Source of the DNA: SKVR01 sp964491395
Lineage (GTDB): Bacteria > Bacteroidota > Bacteroidia > Bacteroidales > UBA7960
Length of the DNA stretch: 64,000 nt
Assembly (NCBI GenBank): GCA_964491395.1
Contig: CAZBGI010000011.1
Span: 1-64,000, forward strand
Direction: 5' to 3'
In this document: in pieces, positions 26,747 to 35,349 of the stretch
How the letters are laid out: each line of letters starts with the position of its first letter
Position numbering within the stretch: position 1 is the first letter of the stretch
Notes under the pieces: generated by a model
The model's input: only the letters and a program-made list of their open reading frames with translations
Told to the model about the DNA's origin: nothing
The model's database searches: none
Translations under genes and position numbers: made by a program

Positions 26747-28405
26747 ATGAGCGAAAAAGACAATTCAAAGAAAGATGGTGTTTTTAAAAAAATACTGGAT
26801 AAAGTAGAAGTTGTTGGGAATAAACTACCCCAACCGGTTACTTTATTTGCCATCTTAATGGCAATAGTGCTGGTTCTTTCCTGGATATTTGGAGGAGTCA
26901 GTGTACTGAAACCCGGTACCGGAGGAGAAACCGATGTAGCAGCAGATTTTATCGTCGTTGAGAATCTACTGACCAAAGAGGGTATTCAGAGAATCTTTAC
27001 CAGCATGGTAAATGTTTTTGCTACTTTCCCCCCGCTGGGTTTGGTGCTGGTAGTAATGCTGGGTATCGGGGTAGCCGAACATACCGGTATGATAGCCGTT
27101 GCTTTGAGATTGTTTGTTTCTAAAATCCCCAAGTATTTAATTACCTTCTCTATTGTAGTAGCTGGTATGATTAGCTCGGTCGCAGCCGATGCCGGTTACG
27201 TGGTACTGATACCCATGGGAGCTGCTTTATTTATGGGGATGGGTCGTCATCCTCTTGCCGGAATTGCAGCAGCATTTGCCGGGGTATCGGGAGGGTTTGG
27301 AGCCAACTTCTTACCCACGGGTCTCGACCCAATGATTGCCGCTTTTACTGAGCCTGCTGCCCAGATTATTGACGCATCCTACACTGTAAATCCCTTATCC
27401 AACTGGTACCTGATGGCTGCATCTGTTCCTTTGGTAGGTATTGCCGGTACATGGGTAACAGAAAAAATTGTGGTTCCCCGCCTGGGAGAATACAAACCCG
27501 GAGGCGAATTGCTGGCTCCTGAATCCAATGAGGTGACTCCAAGAGAGAAGAAAGCTTTGAAATGGTCTTTCTTTGCTGTATTTTTGGTTCTTGTATTGGT
27601 CGCGGTAGCCATTATCCCTTCCGAGGGTTTGTTGCGGGGTGAATTTGATGAAAATACCGGCAGCAATAGCTTCCGCCCATTTTATGATTCTCTCGTACCG
27701 ATTATGTTCATCATCTTTTTCGTGGCAGGCCTGGTTTATGGTATCGTTTCCAAAACCATCAAAAATGACAAAGATGTATCCGACATGACCGCCAAGTCCA
27801 TGTCAACCATGGGGCTGTATATTGTCATTGCTTTTGTTGCAGCCCAATTTGTAGCTTACTTCAACTGGTCCAACCTGGGAAGTGTACTGGCTGTAAAAGG
27901 ATCAGACGGGCTCAATGCCATTGGTTTTACAGGAATTCCACTGTTGGTAGCCTTTATTATAATTGCATCACTTGTTAACCTTATCATGGGCAGTGCATCT
28001 GCAAAATGGGCACTGTTGGCTCCCATTTTCGTTCCCATGCTCATGCTTATGGGGTATGCCCCCGAGGTTACACAGGCTGCTTACCGTATTGGTGACTCAT
28101 ATTCCAACATCCTCACACCCCTGCTCCCCTATTTCCCGCTGGTAATCGTTTTTGCTCAAAAATACGACAAAACAGCTGGAATAGGAACGTTGATTTCCAT
28201 GATGCTACCTTATGCAGTGGCTTTCATGGCGGCAAGGATTCCTATGTTTATCATCTGGATTTGGCTGGGATTACCCCTGGGTATCGAAGGCCCCATATAT
28301 TATGAAGGTGACACAACAACTTCAGAAGTAACAGAAACAGAAGAAAGCTCCGCAGAAGATTTATTATCTGAAAATACTTTGCTGATAGAAGATTTCAGTA
28401 AATAA
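26747..28405 (+). CDS. AbgT family transporter
   Basis: A 552-residue membrane protein of the AbgT family, whose known members import p-aminobenzoyl-glutamate or export sulfonamides with a proton or sodium gradient. It has the family's motifs: the start VVGNKLPQPVTLF, the re-entrant hairpins around GVSGGFGANFLPTGLDPMIAAFTE, and the second half NLIMGSASAKWALLAPIFVPM. Nine or more membrane helices are visible. The acidic C-terminal ~45 residues are soluble. The start MSEKDNSKK was chosen over a TTG/ATG seven codons upstream because of the promoter spacing. Confidence 0.93.
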   Translation: MSEKDNSKKDGVFKKILDKVEVVGNKLPQPVTLFAILMAIVLVLSWIFGGVSVLKPGTGGETDVAADFIVVENLLTKEGIQRIFTSMVNVFATFPPLGLVLVVMLGIGVAEHTGMIAVALRLFVSKIPKYLITFSIVVAGMISSVAADAGYVVLIPMGAALFMGMGRHPLAGIAAAFAGVSGGFGANFLPTGLDPMIAAFTEPAAQIIDASYTVNPLSNWYLMAASVPLVGIAGTWVTEKIVVPRLGEYKPGGELLAPESNEVTPREKKALKWSFFAVFLVLVLVAVAIIPSEGLLRGEFDENTGSNSFRPFYDSLVPIMFIIFFVAGLVYGIVSKTIKNDKDVSDMTAKSMSTMGLYIVIAFVAAQFVAYFNWSNLGSVLAVKGSDGLNAIGFTGIPLLVAFIIIASLVNLIMGSASAKWALLAPIFVPMLMLMGYAPEVTQAAYRIGDSYSNILTPLLPYFPLVIVFAQKYDKTAGIGTLISMMLPYAVAFMAARIPMFIIWIWLGLPLGIEGPIYYEGDTTTSEVTETEESSAEDLLSENTLLIEDFSK

Positions 28406-28417
28406 TAAAAACCCTTT

Positions 28418-28455
28418 CCGGCATGCTTTAAAAGAAAAGCATGCCGGTTTTTTTT
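28418..28455 (+). terminator. terminator after the AbgT gene
   Basis: A 12-base stem (28418-28429 with 28436-28447) with a six-base loop is followed directly by eight T's. It ends the AbgT transcript. An ATG inside the right arm opens a long frame but is not a credible start for the next gene. Confidence 0.9.
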
Positions 28456-28482
28456 GAGAAAAACTCTGAAAACCAGAAGAAA

Positions 28483-29346
28483 ATGAGCGACTTTTGTCTA
28501 TTTGTATCAGATTTGCATGGCAAGGTTAATCGCTACGAAAAGCTTTTTGCATACCTGGAAGAAGAACAAGCAACTGCTTTGTTTATAGGTGGCGATATTC
28601 TGCCCTCGAGTGTATTGCATAGTTTCAGAGCCGGAGAGAACAAACCGGATTTTGTTACCGATTATCTGGCACCCAAATTTAAGGCATTAAAAGACAAACT
28701 TGGCAAGCTTTATCCCAGGGTTTTTATCATAATGGGAAACGATGATCCCAAAATTGAGGAAGATACATTGATCAACTTCGGGAAAAAAGGTTTGTGGGAG
28801 TATATCCATGGCAAAGTTGTTACCCTGGATTCTTACCAGGTTATGGGATATTCATATGTACCTCCTACGCCCTTTATACTGAAGGACTGGGAAAAATACG
28901 ATATAGATTCAACCATTCAACCCGGTTGTGTGAAACCCGAAGATGGCTTTCACACCTTTCAAACTGAAACCAACGATTACGAAATAACCATCAAGGATGA
29001 GCTCGAAAAACTTTCTTCCCGTATCGAGCCAGCTCGCACCATTTGTTTGTTCCATTCACCCCCCTACCATACCGGATTGGATCGGATTGCCATGGACGGT
29101 GTGACCATTGAAAATAACCAGGCCGATATCTATGTTGGGAGTAAAGCCATTAAAACATTTATTACATCTCAAAAACCGTTGCTCACATTGCATGGCCATA
29201 TCCACGAATCATCGCGCTTAACAGGTGTATGGAAAGAGAAAGAAGAAGGAACTGTTTCTATTTCTGCCGCTTACGAAGGGCCCGAACTGGCAGTAGTAAA
29301 ATTCAGCCTGTCCGATCCCTACAACGCAGAAAGAATAATATTGTAA
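28483..29346 (+). CDS. calcineurin-like metallophosphoesterase
   Basis: A 287-residue cytoplasmic phosphoesterase. The two-metal site is visible as SDLHGKVNRY near the N-terminus, GGDILP, MGNDDPK with the GN(D/H) metal ligands, and near the C-terminus FHSPPYHTG and LHGHIHES. The order D-x-H, GD, GN(D), H, GHxH is complete. An in-frame ATG 14 codons upstream falls in the preceding terminator hairpin and is rejected; the chosen ATG has AGAAGA just upstream. Substrate cannot be told; such enzymes cleave phosphodiesters or phosphoprotein and nucleotide esters. Confidence 0.88.
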   Translation: MSDFCLFVSDLHGKVNRYEKLFAYLEEEQATALFIGGDILPSSVLHSFRAGENKPDFVTDYLAPKFKALKDKLGKLYPRVFIIMGNDDPKIEEDTLINFGKKGLWEYIHGKVVTLDSYQVMGYSYVPPTPFILKDWEKYDIDSTIQPGCVKPEDGFHTFQTETNDYEITIKDELEKLSSRIEPARTICLFHSPPYHTGLDRIAMDGVTIENNQADIYVGSKAIKTFITSQKPLLTLHGHIHESSRLTGVWKEKEEGTVSISAAYEGPELAVVKFSLSDPYNAERIIL

Positions 29347-29469
29347 ACAATGCCCCGGTTCTCCTGTTTTAATGTTTATTTACAGGGATCATTTCAAAAA
29401 GCATTTTTTTCTTTTCTCCCTTTATTTTTACTTCATTTAAGCAACCATTGTTAAGGGAAATATCATACC

Positions 29470-31689
29470 ATGGACAGCACTTCAGTAAAGAAAACGTACA
29501 ACAAGATCAGTGAGAGTATTCACAACAGAAGAGTTCTGGATGCCATTGAAGGAATCAAAAAACTCATCGCCCAATCGGGCAGGGAATATTATGGGGATCA
29601 GCTGGACCAGCATTCTCTTACTTACGAAAATATTCTTCGCCATTCATTTGGGAAGATCAAAGATCCCCAGAGAACCACCATTTACCTGTATCTGAAACGC
29701 AATCTTCTGGAACTGGCGGACGAACTGCAGGAAATAATCCTGACAGACATTGCCGTAGAAAACGTGTATCATCAGAAAAAACAGTTCGACCGCACCCGGA
29801 GTGCAGAAAGAAACCAGGCCCTGGCCTATCTTGAGAGCCTGGCATTCAACAAAGAACTTTCCTCCCTCCTGGAAGGAGTTAGCCTGTCAGAAGAACAATC
29901 GGCCCCTGCCCGCGAAGATGCTCTCATCAAAATCTTCAATATCATATGGTTATCTGATAAGTACTCTGAATCAGAAATAAAACTGCTCGATGCTGTATGC
30001 GAGTCAGAACATTTCCCATGGCACGACAAGAGCTTAATCGTTAGCGCACTAACCTTAAGCCTGCTGCGCTATTTTGATGTAAATAAGTTTTTATTGCTCT
30101 TCCGTTTTGTAAATGCCCGGGAACAGTTTACCTGGCAAAGGGCACTGGTCGGTTTATTCCTGTGTTTCCTGAAATATAACGATCGCTTTTATTTATATCC
30201 CGTGCTGGAAGAGAAGACCCTCGAATTGTCGGAGCAGGGAGACACCCAGAAAAACCTGGAAGCCATCCTGATACAATTTACCAAAACCAGGGAAACGGAA
30301 AGTGTAAGCAAGAAATGGAAGGATGAAATATTACCGGCCATGATGAAACTCAGGCCCAAACTGGAAGAAAAGCTGGATCTGGAAAATATTTTCAAAGATG
30401 AGTTTGGGGAGGAAAAAAATCCTGAATGGGAAACCGTCTTTGAGGATGCTCCGGATCTTCTGGATAAGCTTCAGGAGTTTACAGAGATGCAGATGGAAGG
30501 AATGGATGTTTTCATGAGTGCCTTTTCACAGTTGAAAAATTTTCCTTTTTTCCAGAAAATCAGCAACTGGTTTGTCCCTTTTTACAGAGGAAATCAGGCC
30601 ATTCAACCTTTTCTTAAAAGTGCCGACAGCCAAATCGATCTCAGCCCGTTGGTGGAAAAACTTGAAAAAACCTATTTCATGTGTAACAGCGACAAATACT
30701 CTTTCTGCATCAACCTGAGCCTGATACCGGAACAGCAAAAGGGAATGATGCTTAATATGGCCAATGCAGAGATGGAGAACGTTTCAGAGATTGAGAAGTC
30801 GGAAGAACTCATTAACGATTTTGCAACCACCAAAAGTATTTACACCCAATACCTGCAGGACTTATACCGTTTCTATAAACTCCATCCGTGGAAGAACGAA
30901 TTCGAAGACATCTTCTTGTGGGAACCTGATATTTTCAATACTGCCTTCATTAAAAGCATCATTACAGATACCAAAACCACCCGTAACATTGCCGAGTTTT
31001 ATTTCGATAAGCAATTTTACCCTTATGCACTCAACATTTTTCTTTCGTTGCTGGAAAGAAACAATAAGGATATTGAACTCTTTGAAAAAATTGCCTTTTG
31101 CTATGAAAAAACCGGCGACTTTCAGAATGCACTCGATTATTATAAAAAGGCAGAACTTATAGAAACGGGAAGAACATGGATCATAAAAAAGATCGCCTTC
31201 TGCTCCAAGTTCCTTAACCGATGGGATGAAGCGCTCTCCTATTACAGAATTGCCGAGAAGAAAAATCCTGATGACATGAAAATTCAGGCCAACATCGGGC
31301 AATGCCTTATACACCTGGAGCAATACGAAGAGGCATTGCAATACTATTTTAAAGTAGAAGTACTTGCACCCGAGAACCATAAAATTCGCCGTCCCCTGGC
31401 ATGGTGCTCCTTTGTAACAGGAAAGTTTGATACCGCGGTAGATTATCTTAACCGCCTGTTGGCCGGGGATACTGACAATCGATTTGACCTTCTCATTTTG
31501 GGCCATGCCCTCTGGTGCCAAAAAGAAGAGGAAAAAGCACTGGAAGCCTATAAAAAAAGTGTGACAAACTTTAAAAACTTCAGCAAATTTGAATCATCTT
31601 TCCTGGAAGACAAGAAGCATATGCTCAAACAGGGAATTGATGAATTTGACATTGATCTTATGATAGAATTTCTCAAATCAGGAGAGTAA
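29470..31689 (+). CDS. large cytoplasmic TPR protein
   Basis: A 739-residue protein without a signal peptide or membrane segment. The N-terminal ~450 residues are all-helical and unrecognised. From about residue 510 to 700 there are five or so tetratricopeptide repeats (for instance GDFQNALDYYKKAELIE, RWDEALSYYRIAEKKNPDD and EQYEEALQYYFKVEVLAPEN). TPR arrays bind partner proteins. I know of similar uncharacterised proteins in gut Bacteroidales only in general terms. It is a single gene with no functional neighbour, and no role can be assigned. Confidence 0.85.
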   Translation: MDSTSVKKTYNKISESIHNRRVLDAIEGIKKLIAQSGREYYGDQLDQHSLTYENILRHSFGKIKDPQRTTIYLYLKRNLLELADELQEIILTDIAVENVYHQKKQFDRTRSAERNQALAYLESLAFNKELSSLLEGVSLSEEQSAPAREDALIKIFNIIWLSDKYSESEIKLLDAVCESEHFPWHDKSLIVSALTLSLLRYFDVNKFLLLFRFVNAREQFTWQRALVGLFLCFLKYNDRFYLYPVLEEKTLELSEQGDTQKNLEAILIQFTKTRETESVSKKWKDEILPAMMKLRPKLEEKLDLENIFKDEFGEEKNPEWETVFEDAPDLLDKLQEFTEMQMEGMDVFMSAFSQLKNFPFFQKISNWFVPFYRGNQAIQPFLKSADSQIDLSPLVEKLEKTYFMCNSDKYSFCINLSLIPEQQKGMMLNMANAEMENVSEIEKSEELINDFATTKSIYTQYLQDLYRFYKLHPWKNEFEDIFLWEPDIFNTAFIKSIITDTKTTRNIAEFYFDKQFYPYALNIFLSLLERNNKDIELFEKIAFCYEKTGDFQNALDYYKKAELIETGRTWIIKKIAFCSKFLNRWDEALSYYRIAEKKNPDDMKIQANIGQCLIHLEQYEEALQYYFKVEVLAPENHKIRRPLAWCSFVTGKFDTAVDYLNRLLAGDTDNRFDLLILGHALWCQKEEEKALEAYKKSVTNFKNFSKFESSFLEDKKHMLKQGIDEFDIDLMIEFLKSGE

Positions 31690-32408
31690 CCTTAATATCC
31701 TTTTCTGTTGGTTATCCGATATTTACATTTTTTTCAAAAATAAAACAACTTTTTTTTCTCAAAGACGCAGCGTTTTACTCCCATGCTGCGTCTTTGTAAT
31801 ATAACGCTCTTATAAAAACCGGGGTTCTCGCCTTTCTGCCTTAAATATCAGACTTTTTTAATTGAACCAAGACTCCCCAACAATCATAGCTTGTCCATTG
31901 GAAGGTACTCCGGTTTTTTTCTTGACAATAACTCCATCACAATATAGACATTTATTGTTCTTTGTATTATTGGTAACAAAACTTTAACAGGAAAAACCTG
32001 TCCGAATGGTCAACCCAATCATTTGTTCGTATTTTTCCATTGTACGTTTTGATTTCAGGGTTAATGTAATGGCCGCAAGTTTTTGCTTTTTCCACTAAAA
32101 CAACAAAGCAGGCACCAACATTAACCATTTCAGCTATCCTGCGCGGCCATACACCCTGGGTCAAAAACGTACATTATTACAGTTTTTCCTGCATGATATT
32201 TTGTAGTGGCAGGCTTTGATTTGGTCACCCCTGCACAGCCAAATTTAGCCTGTCTTTTTTTTCTATCGTTCTCTATATATGCATTTTATTATATATTTAA
32301 CTTTTACGATTACCCCGGCTAAACCCGGTCAACAGACCAAACGACACCGAATAACCAGCCTACATATACAACAGAAACTTACAAAACAAAAGGATTTCAA
32401 CCATTTCA
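31690..32408. other. long intergenic stretch with one strong hairpin
   Basis: About 720 bases, the longest gap in the window. Apart from the inverted repeat at 31760-31796 I find no element. A 65-codon minus-strand frame at 31967-32164 has no resemblance to any family and poor start context. No TAnnTTTG box is well placed for the lipoprotein gene that follows. Confidence 0.5.
31760..31796. repeat. intergenic inverted repeat (CAAAGACGCAGC)
   Basis: A perfect 12-base inverted repeat, 31760-31771 with 31785-31796, with a 13-base loop. A T-run lies before rather than after it on the plus strand, so it is not a standard terminator for the TPR gene. The wording (CAAAGACGCAGC) resembles intergenic palindromes scattered in Bacteroidota genomes, which would make it a REP-like element; that is recollection, not a search. 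Confidence 0.55.
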
Positions 32409-33197
32409 ATGAAGAATAGAATAGCTTTTTTTGCCGGTATTATTTTCATGTTCGCTTTCATATCTTCCTGCACACAGGATGAAGAAAAGGATTATGCTTT
32501 TAACTATATTGACCTTGAATTTTACGAACACTTCTCCTCCGACAACTCTTTTATCAATTTTACCCTGCAAACTGTAGAAACTTTTCCTTGCAATAATTTC
32601 TCCCTTGAAGTTAACGTGGAACCTACATCAGTGCATACCGATATTCAAATTATGGACATTGACGTGCCAGATGTTTGCATTACGACCCTGGGGCCGGCTA
32701 CACAGCAGGTAGAATTAGGCCCTGCCGAAGATATAACTCCCGGGTTTACCTTATGGGTCAATGATAAAAGACATGATTTTGCTGTTGTTGTTCAAGATCA
32801 TCTCATTACCATAGAGGAAAAAACTCCTTTCGAGAACCACTTGTTTTTTACTTTTGATTCCCTCATGCGCATCCCGGAAAATACCGTTTGGGGATATGTT
32901 GTATTTGGCCAGAACGAGGAAAACAAAAACAACATCATGGACGAGATAATGGAGGCCTTTAAAGAAGAAGGGGCCGAAGAGTTGTTGCTCCAGGACGGCT
33001 TTTACTATTATTTTACCGCTAAGAATAACGAAATATATTTTGAAAACCTGAAGCAGGAAATCCAAACGTTCCATTTTAAGTTTGATAAGCCTCTGGAAGT
33101 ATTGACAAAGACATTTAACAGGATTATGGGTGAATACGACCAGAGTGATATTCAGTTGAGACTTTTCAATACAAGAGGAGAAAGATATATCATGTAA
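32409..33197 (+). CDS. lipoprotein of unknown function
   Basis: A 262-residue protein with a lipoprotein signal peptide: basic N-terminus, hydrophobic stretch and lipobox FISSC with Cys at residue 21. The acidic residues just after the Cys (TQDEEKDY) resemble the lipoprotein export signal that sends Bacteroidota lipoproteins to the cell surface. The rest is a mixture of strands and helices with several conserved-looking aromatic residues. I recognise no family. It stands about 140 bases upstream of an ECF sigma factor and could be part of its regulon. Confidence 0.7.
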   Translation: MKNRIAFFAGIIFMFAFISSCTQDEEKDYAFNYIDLEFYEHFSSDNSFINFTLQTVETFPCNNFSLEVNVEPTSVHTDIQIMDIDVPDVCITTLGPATQQVELGPAEDITPGFTLWVNDKRHDFAVVVQDHLITIEEKTPFENHLFFTFDSLMRIPENTVWGYVVFGQNEENKNNIMDEIMEAFKEEGAEELLLQDGFYYYFTAKNNEIYFENLKQEIQTFHFKFDKPLEVLTKTFNRIMGEYDQSDIQLRLFNTRGERYIM

Positions 33198-33301
33198 GAG
33201 ATACTATCTCTGTTGAACACCAAACGTTCTTAATTTTTTGCTTTTTATTCTTGCCCAATGCGGCATAATTTGTGCGTAACTGTTCCTATAAGTTTTTTTT
33301 T

Positions 33302-33309
33302 TACTTTTG
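33302..33309 (+). promoter_or_regulatory. -7 box of the second ECF sigma factor gene
   Basis: TACTTTTG matches TAnnTTTG. No good -33 box is found about 20 bases upstream. A transcript starting near 33315 would exclude a TTG start inside this box and favours the GTG at 33334. Confidence 0.42.
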
Positions 33310-33333
33310 TTTACAGTACCAACACAGATCCGT

Positions 33334-33885
33334 GTGGAAAGATTAAAAGAAATCGTGCGTGGTTGTATAAAAAACAACCGGCAAAGCCAGAGTGAACTCT
33401 ACAAGATGTTTGCATCGAAAATGTATGGAGTTTGCTTGCGCTATGCAGGCAACAGTTTTGACGCACAGGACATATTGCAGGATGGATTTGTAAAGGTATT
33501 TGACAACCTGAAGAGTTTTAAAGGAGATGGATCGCTGGAAGGATGGATGAAACGCATTTTCGTCAATCTTGCACTTGACAAATACAGGAGCAGAATCACC
33601 ACCCTTTCGGTTGATGATGTGAACGAAAATCAGGACTTAACCAACAAGGAGGCCTCTGCACTTGACACCATGTCGGAAAAGGAGATTCTGGCCCTGATCA
33701 GGCAATTACCGGATCAATACAGATTGGTATTTAACCTTTATGTACTCGATGGTCATTCACACAATGAGATTGCACAAATTCTTGATATAGGCGTATCCAC
33801 TTCAAGGTCAAACCTTGCAAGAGCCAAAACCATATTAAAAGAAAAAATTGATTATCAATCCCAATGGATTGAAAAAGCTATCTGA
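33334..33885 (+). CDS. ECF-type RNA polymerase sigma factor
   Basis: A 183-residue extracytoplasmic-function sigma factor. Region 2 spans about 12-85 with YGVCLRYAGNSFDAQDILQDGFVKVF and the segment WMKRIFVNLALDKYR. Region 4 spans about 115-175 with LPDQYRLVFNLYVLDGHSHNEIAQIL and a helix-turn-helix STSRSNLARAK. No ATG precedes region 2. GTG at 33334, giving (M)ERLKEIVRGCIKNN, matches the usual N-terminal length; a TTG nine codons earlier falls within a promoter-like box. The next gene starts eight bases after the stop and should encode the anti-sigma factor. Confidence 0.9.
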   Translation: MERLKEIVRGCIKNNRQSQSELYKMFASKMYGVCLRYAGNSFDAQDILQDGFVKVFDNLKSFKGDGSLEGWMKRIFVNLALDKYRSRITTLSVDDVNENQDLTNKEASALDTMSEKEILALIRQLPDQYRLVFNLYVLDGHSHNEIAQILDIGVSTSRSNLARAKTILKEKIDYQSQWIEKAI

Positions 33886-33892
33886 TAATAAG

Positions 33893-35305
33893 ATGGACAA
33901 GTTGGAAAAAGACATAAAAAAACGATTTGACAATTTTGAAGCGTCCCCTCCTGCGGAGCTATGGTCTTCTATTGAAAGCCGTCTTGATGCGAAGGATGCA
34001 GTTAGAACAGGCTATAAAAGGAGAAGAATCACAGCGATTGCAGCAGCTGTTTTGCTGTTTCTGATTTCTACCGCAGGCCTGCTGCTTAACCAGTTTGGGC
34101 TTCGCATTGTACCCGTAGCCCAGCAAACATCAACTTCTTCTTCTCAAGACCAGGAAAATAATGATGTTTTCCGAACCCCTCCACTTTCCACGGAATCAAT
34201 CGAACCGGCAACGAATAACCGGGATAACGAGTTGAAGGCAGACGTTAAATCATCTGATTTAACCGAACAACATACTCCTCTCCTTGCCCGGGAAGAAAAG
34301 GGGTATGAAACTGAGGACTCCCCCATTAACACCCAAATTATATTTTCGGATATTGCTGCCAGCTCAACAATGCCTGCACTTTATGCAGAAACCGGATCTC
34401 TGCTATCACTGCACCCCGGTTTGGAAGAAGTCAGTATAAAGTTATCAGCAAAAAACAAAAACGGGAAAGAGAACTATGATGTCCGGCAAATCGACGTACA
34501 TCTTGCAAATAATCATCACGATACACCGTCGTCATACTCTCTGTCAACTTATTTTGCTCCACAGCAAGCATACCGTTATCAAAACAGAAATGCTTCTCAT
34601 CCCATGCAAGCCCTTGAAAGCGAGATCATGACTTTTGCAGCAGGGTTGCAGGTAAATTATCGTATCAACAACCGCTGGGAAATACAGAGCGGTCTGGGTT
34701 TCAACAGAATAGGACAAAGAATCAAAGACATTGCTGCTTTCAGCCATCCTTCAAAAATGGCCCTTTACTCAACTGACGGAGCCCCTATCACCGAGCACCC
34801 TCAAAGTATGAACACTTCAATGGGAGGAGTGGTATTTACTGACCAGCGATTGTATTTTGCAGATATCAGCTCTTCACGAATCATCACCCTCAAGGGTAGT
34901 TACGACGAAAGCATCGTAAACCTTCTGAATAAAACAGGAACCGGACTTATTCAGCATTTTGAATATCTTGAAATGCCTGTTAATGTCCGGTATAAGCTCT
35001 GGCAACAAGGTTTTGAAATATCTGCCAAAGCAGGGTTATCTGCCAATTACCTGCTATCCGGAAAAGTATTTCTTCCCGAACAAACCCAGGGGACTCCTAT
35101 AGGAAAGGTAGTAGGAGTAAATACACTGAATCTTTCAGGTATGGCTGGTTTGGTATTCAGTTACCCTGTTTTGTCAAAGGTAAGCATGAGCCTGGAGCCT
35201 ACTGCAAGCATGTTTTTAACTCCTATGGGTAATGTCAGAAATCTTACCCGTGAAACACACCCTTACAGCTGGTCTGTAATGATGGGATTGTCCTATAAGC
35301 TTTAG
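33893..35305 (+). CDS. anti-sigma-like protein fused to an outer-membrane beta-barrel-like domain
   Basis: A 470-residue protein. Residues 1-40 are cytoplasmic and helical, with the pattern FDNFEASPPAELWSSIESRL seen in Bacteroidota proteins placed after ECF sigma genes. A basic stretch and one membrane helix follow at about 42-66 (RRRITAIAAAVLLFLISTAG). A Ser/Thr/Asn/Glu-rich linker runs to about 200. The C-terminal ~250 residues are amphipathic beta strands like a PorT-type outer membrane barrel (FEYLEMPVNVRYKL, ISAKAGLSANYLLSG, end MMGLSYKL). I place the start at the ATG eight bases after the sigma stop; an earlier ATG would overlap the sigma gene by 38 bases. Inferred role: holding the sigma factor while sensing the outer envelope. 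Confidence 0.78.
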   Translation: MDKLEKDIKKRFDNFEASPPAELWSSIESRLDAKDAVRTGYKRRRITAIAAAVLLFLISTAGLLLNQFGLRIVPVAQQTSTSSSQDQENNDVFRTPPLSTESIEPATNNRDNELKADVKSSDLTEQHTPLLAREEKGYETEDSPINTQIIFSDIAASSTMPALYAETGSLLSLHPGLEEVSIKLSAKNKNGKENYDVRQIDVHLANNHHDTPSSYSLSTYFAPQQAYRYQNRNASHPMQALESEIMTFAAGLQVNYRINNRWEIQSGLGFNRIGQRIKDIAAFSHPSKMALYSTDGAPITEHPQSMNTSMGGVVFTDQRLYFADISSSRIITLKGSYDESIVNLLNKTGTGLIQHFEYLEMPVNVRYKLWQQGFEISAKAGLSANYLLSGKVFLPEQTQGTPIGKVVGVNTLNLSGMAGLVFSYPVLSKVSMSLEPTASMFLTPMGNVRNLTRETHPYSWSVMMGLSYKL

Positions 35306-35349
35306 TACCGTCAATATTTGCAACAACAGGGGAAAACCGGCAGTAAGGA

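Noticed and set aside
28441..28482. Upstream ATG for the metallophosphoesterase
   Set aside because: The codon is part of the AbgT terminator hairpin; a normal start with a weak ribosome site follows at 28483.
30862..31521. 219-codon antisense frame inside the TPR gene
   Set aside because: Shadow of the TPR-coding strand; no motif, no ribosome site.
31967..32164. 65-codon minus-strand frame in the longest gap
   Set aside because: Not similar to any transposase or toxin remnant I know; no start context.
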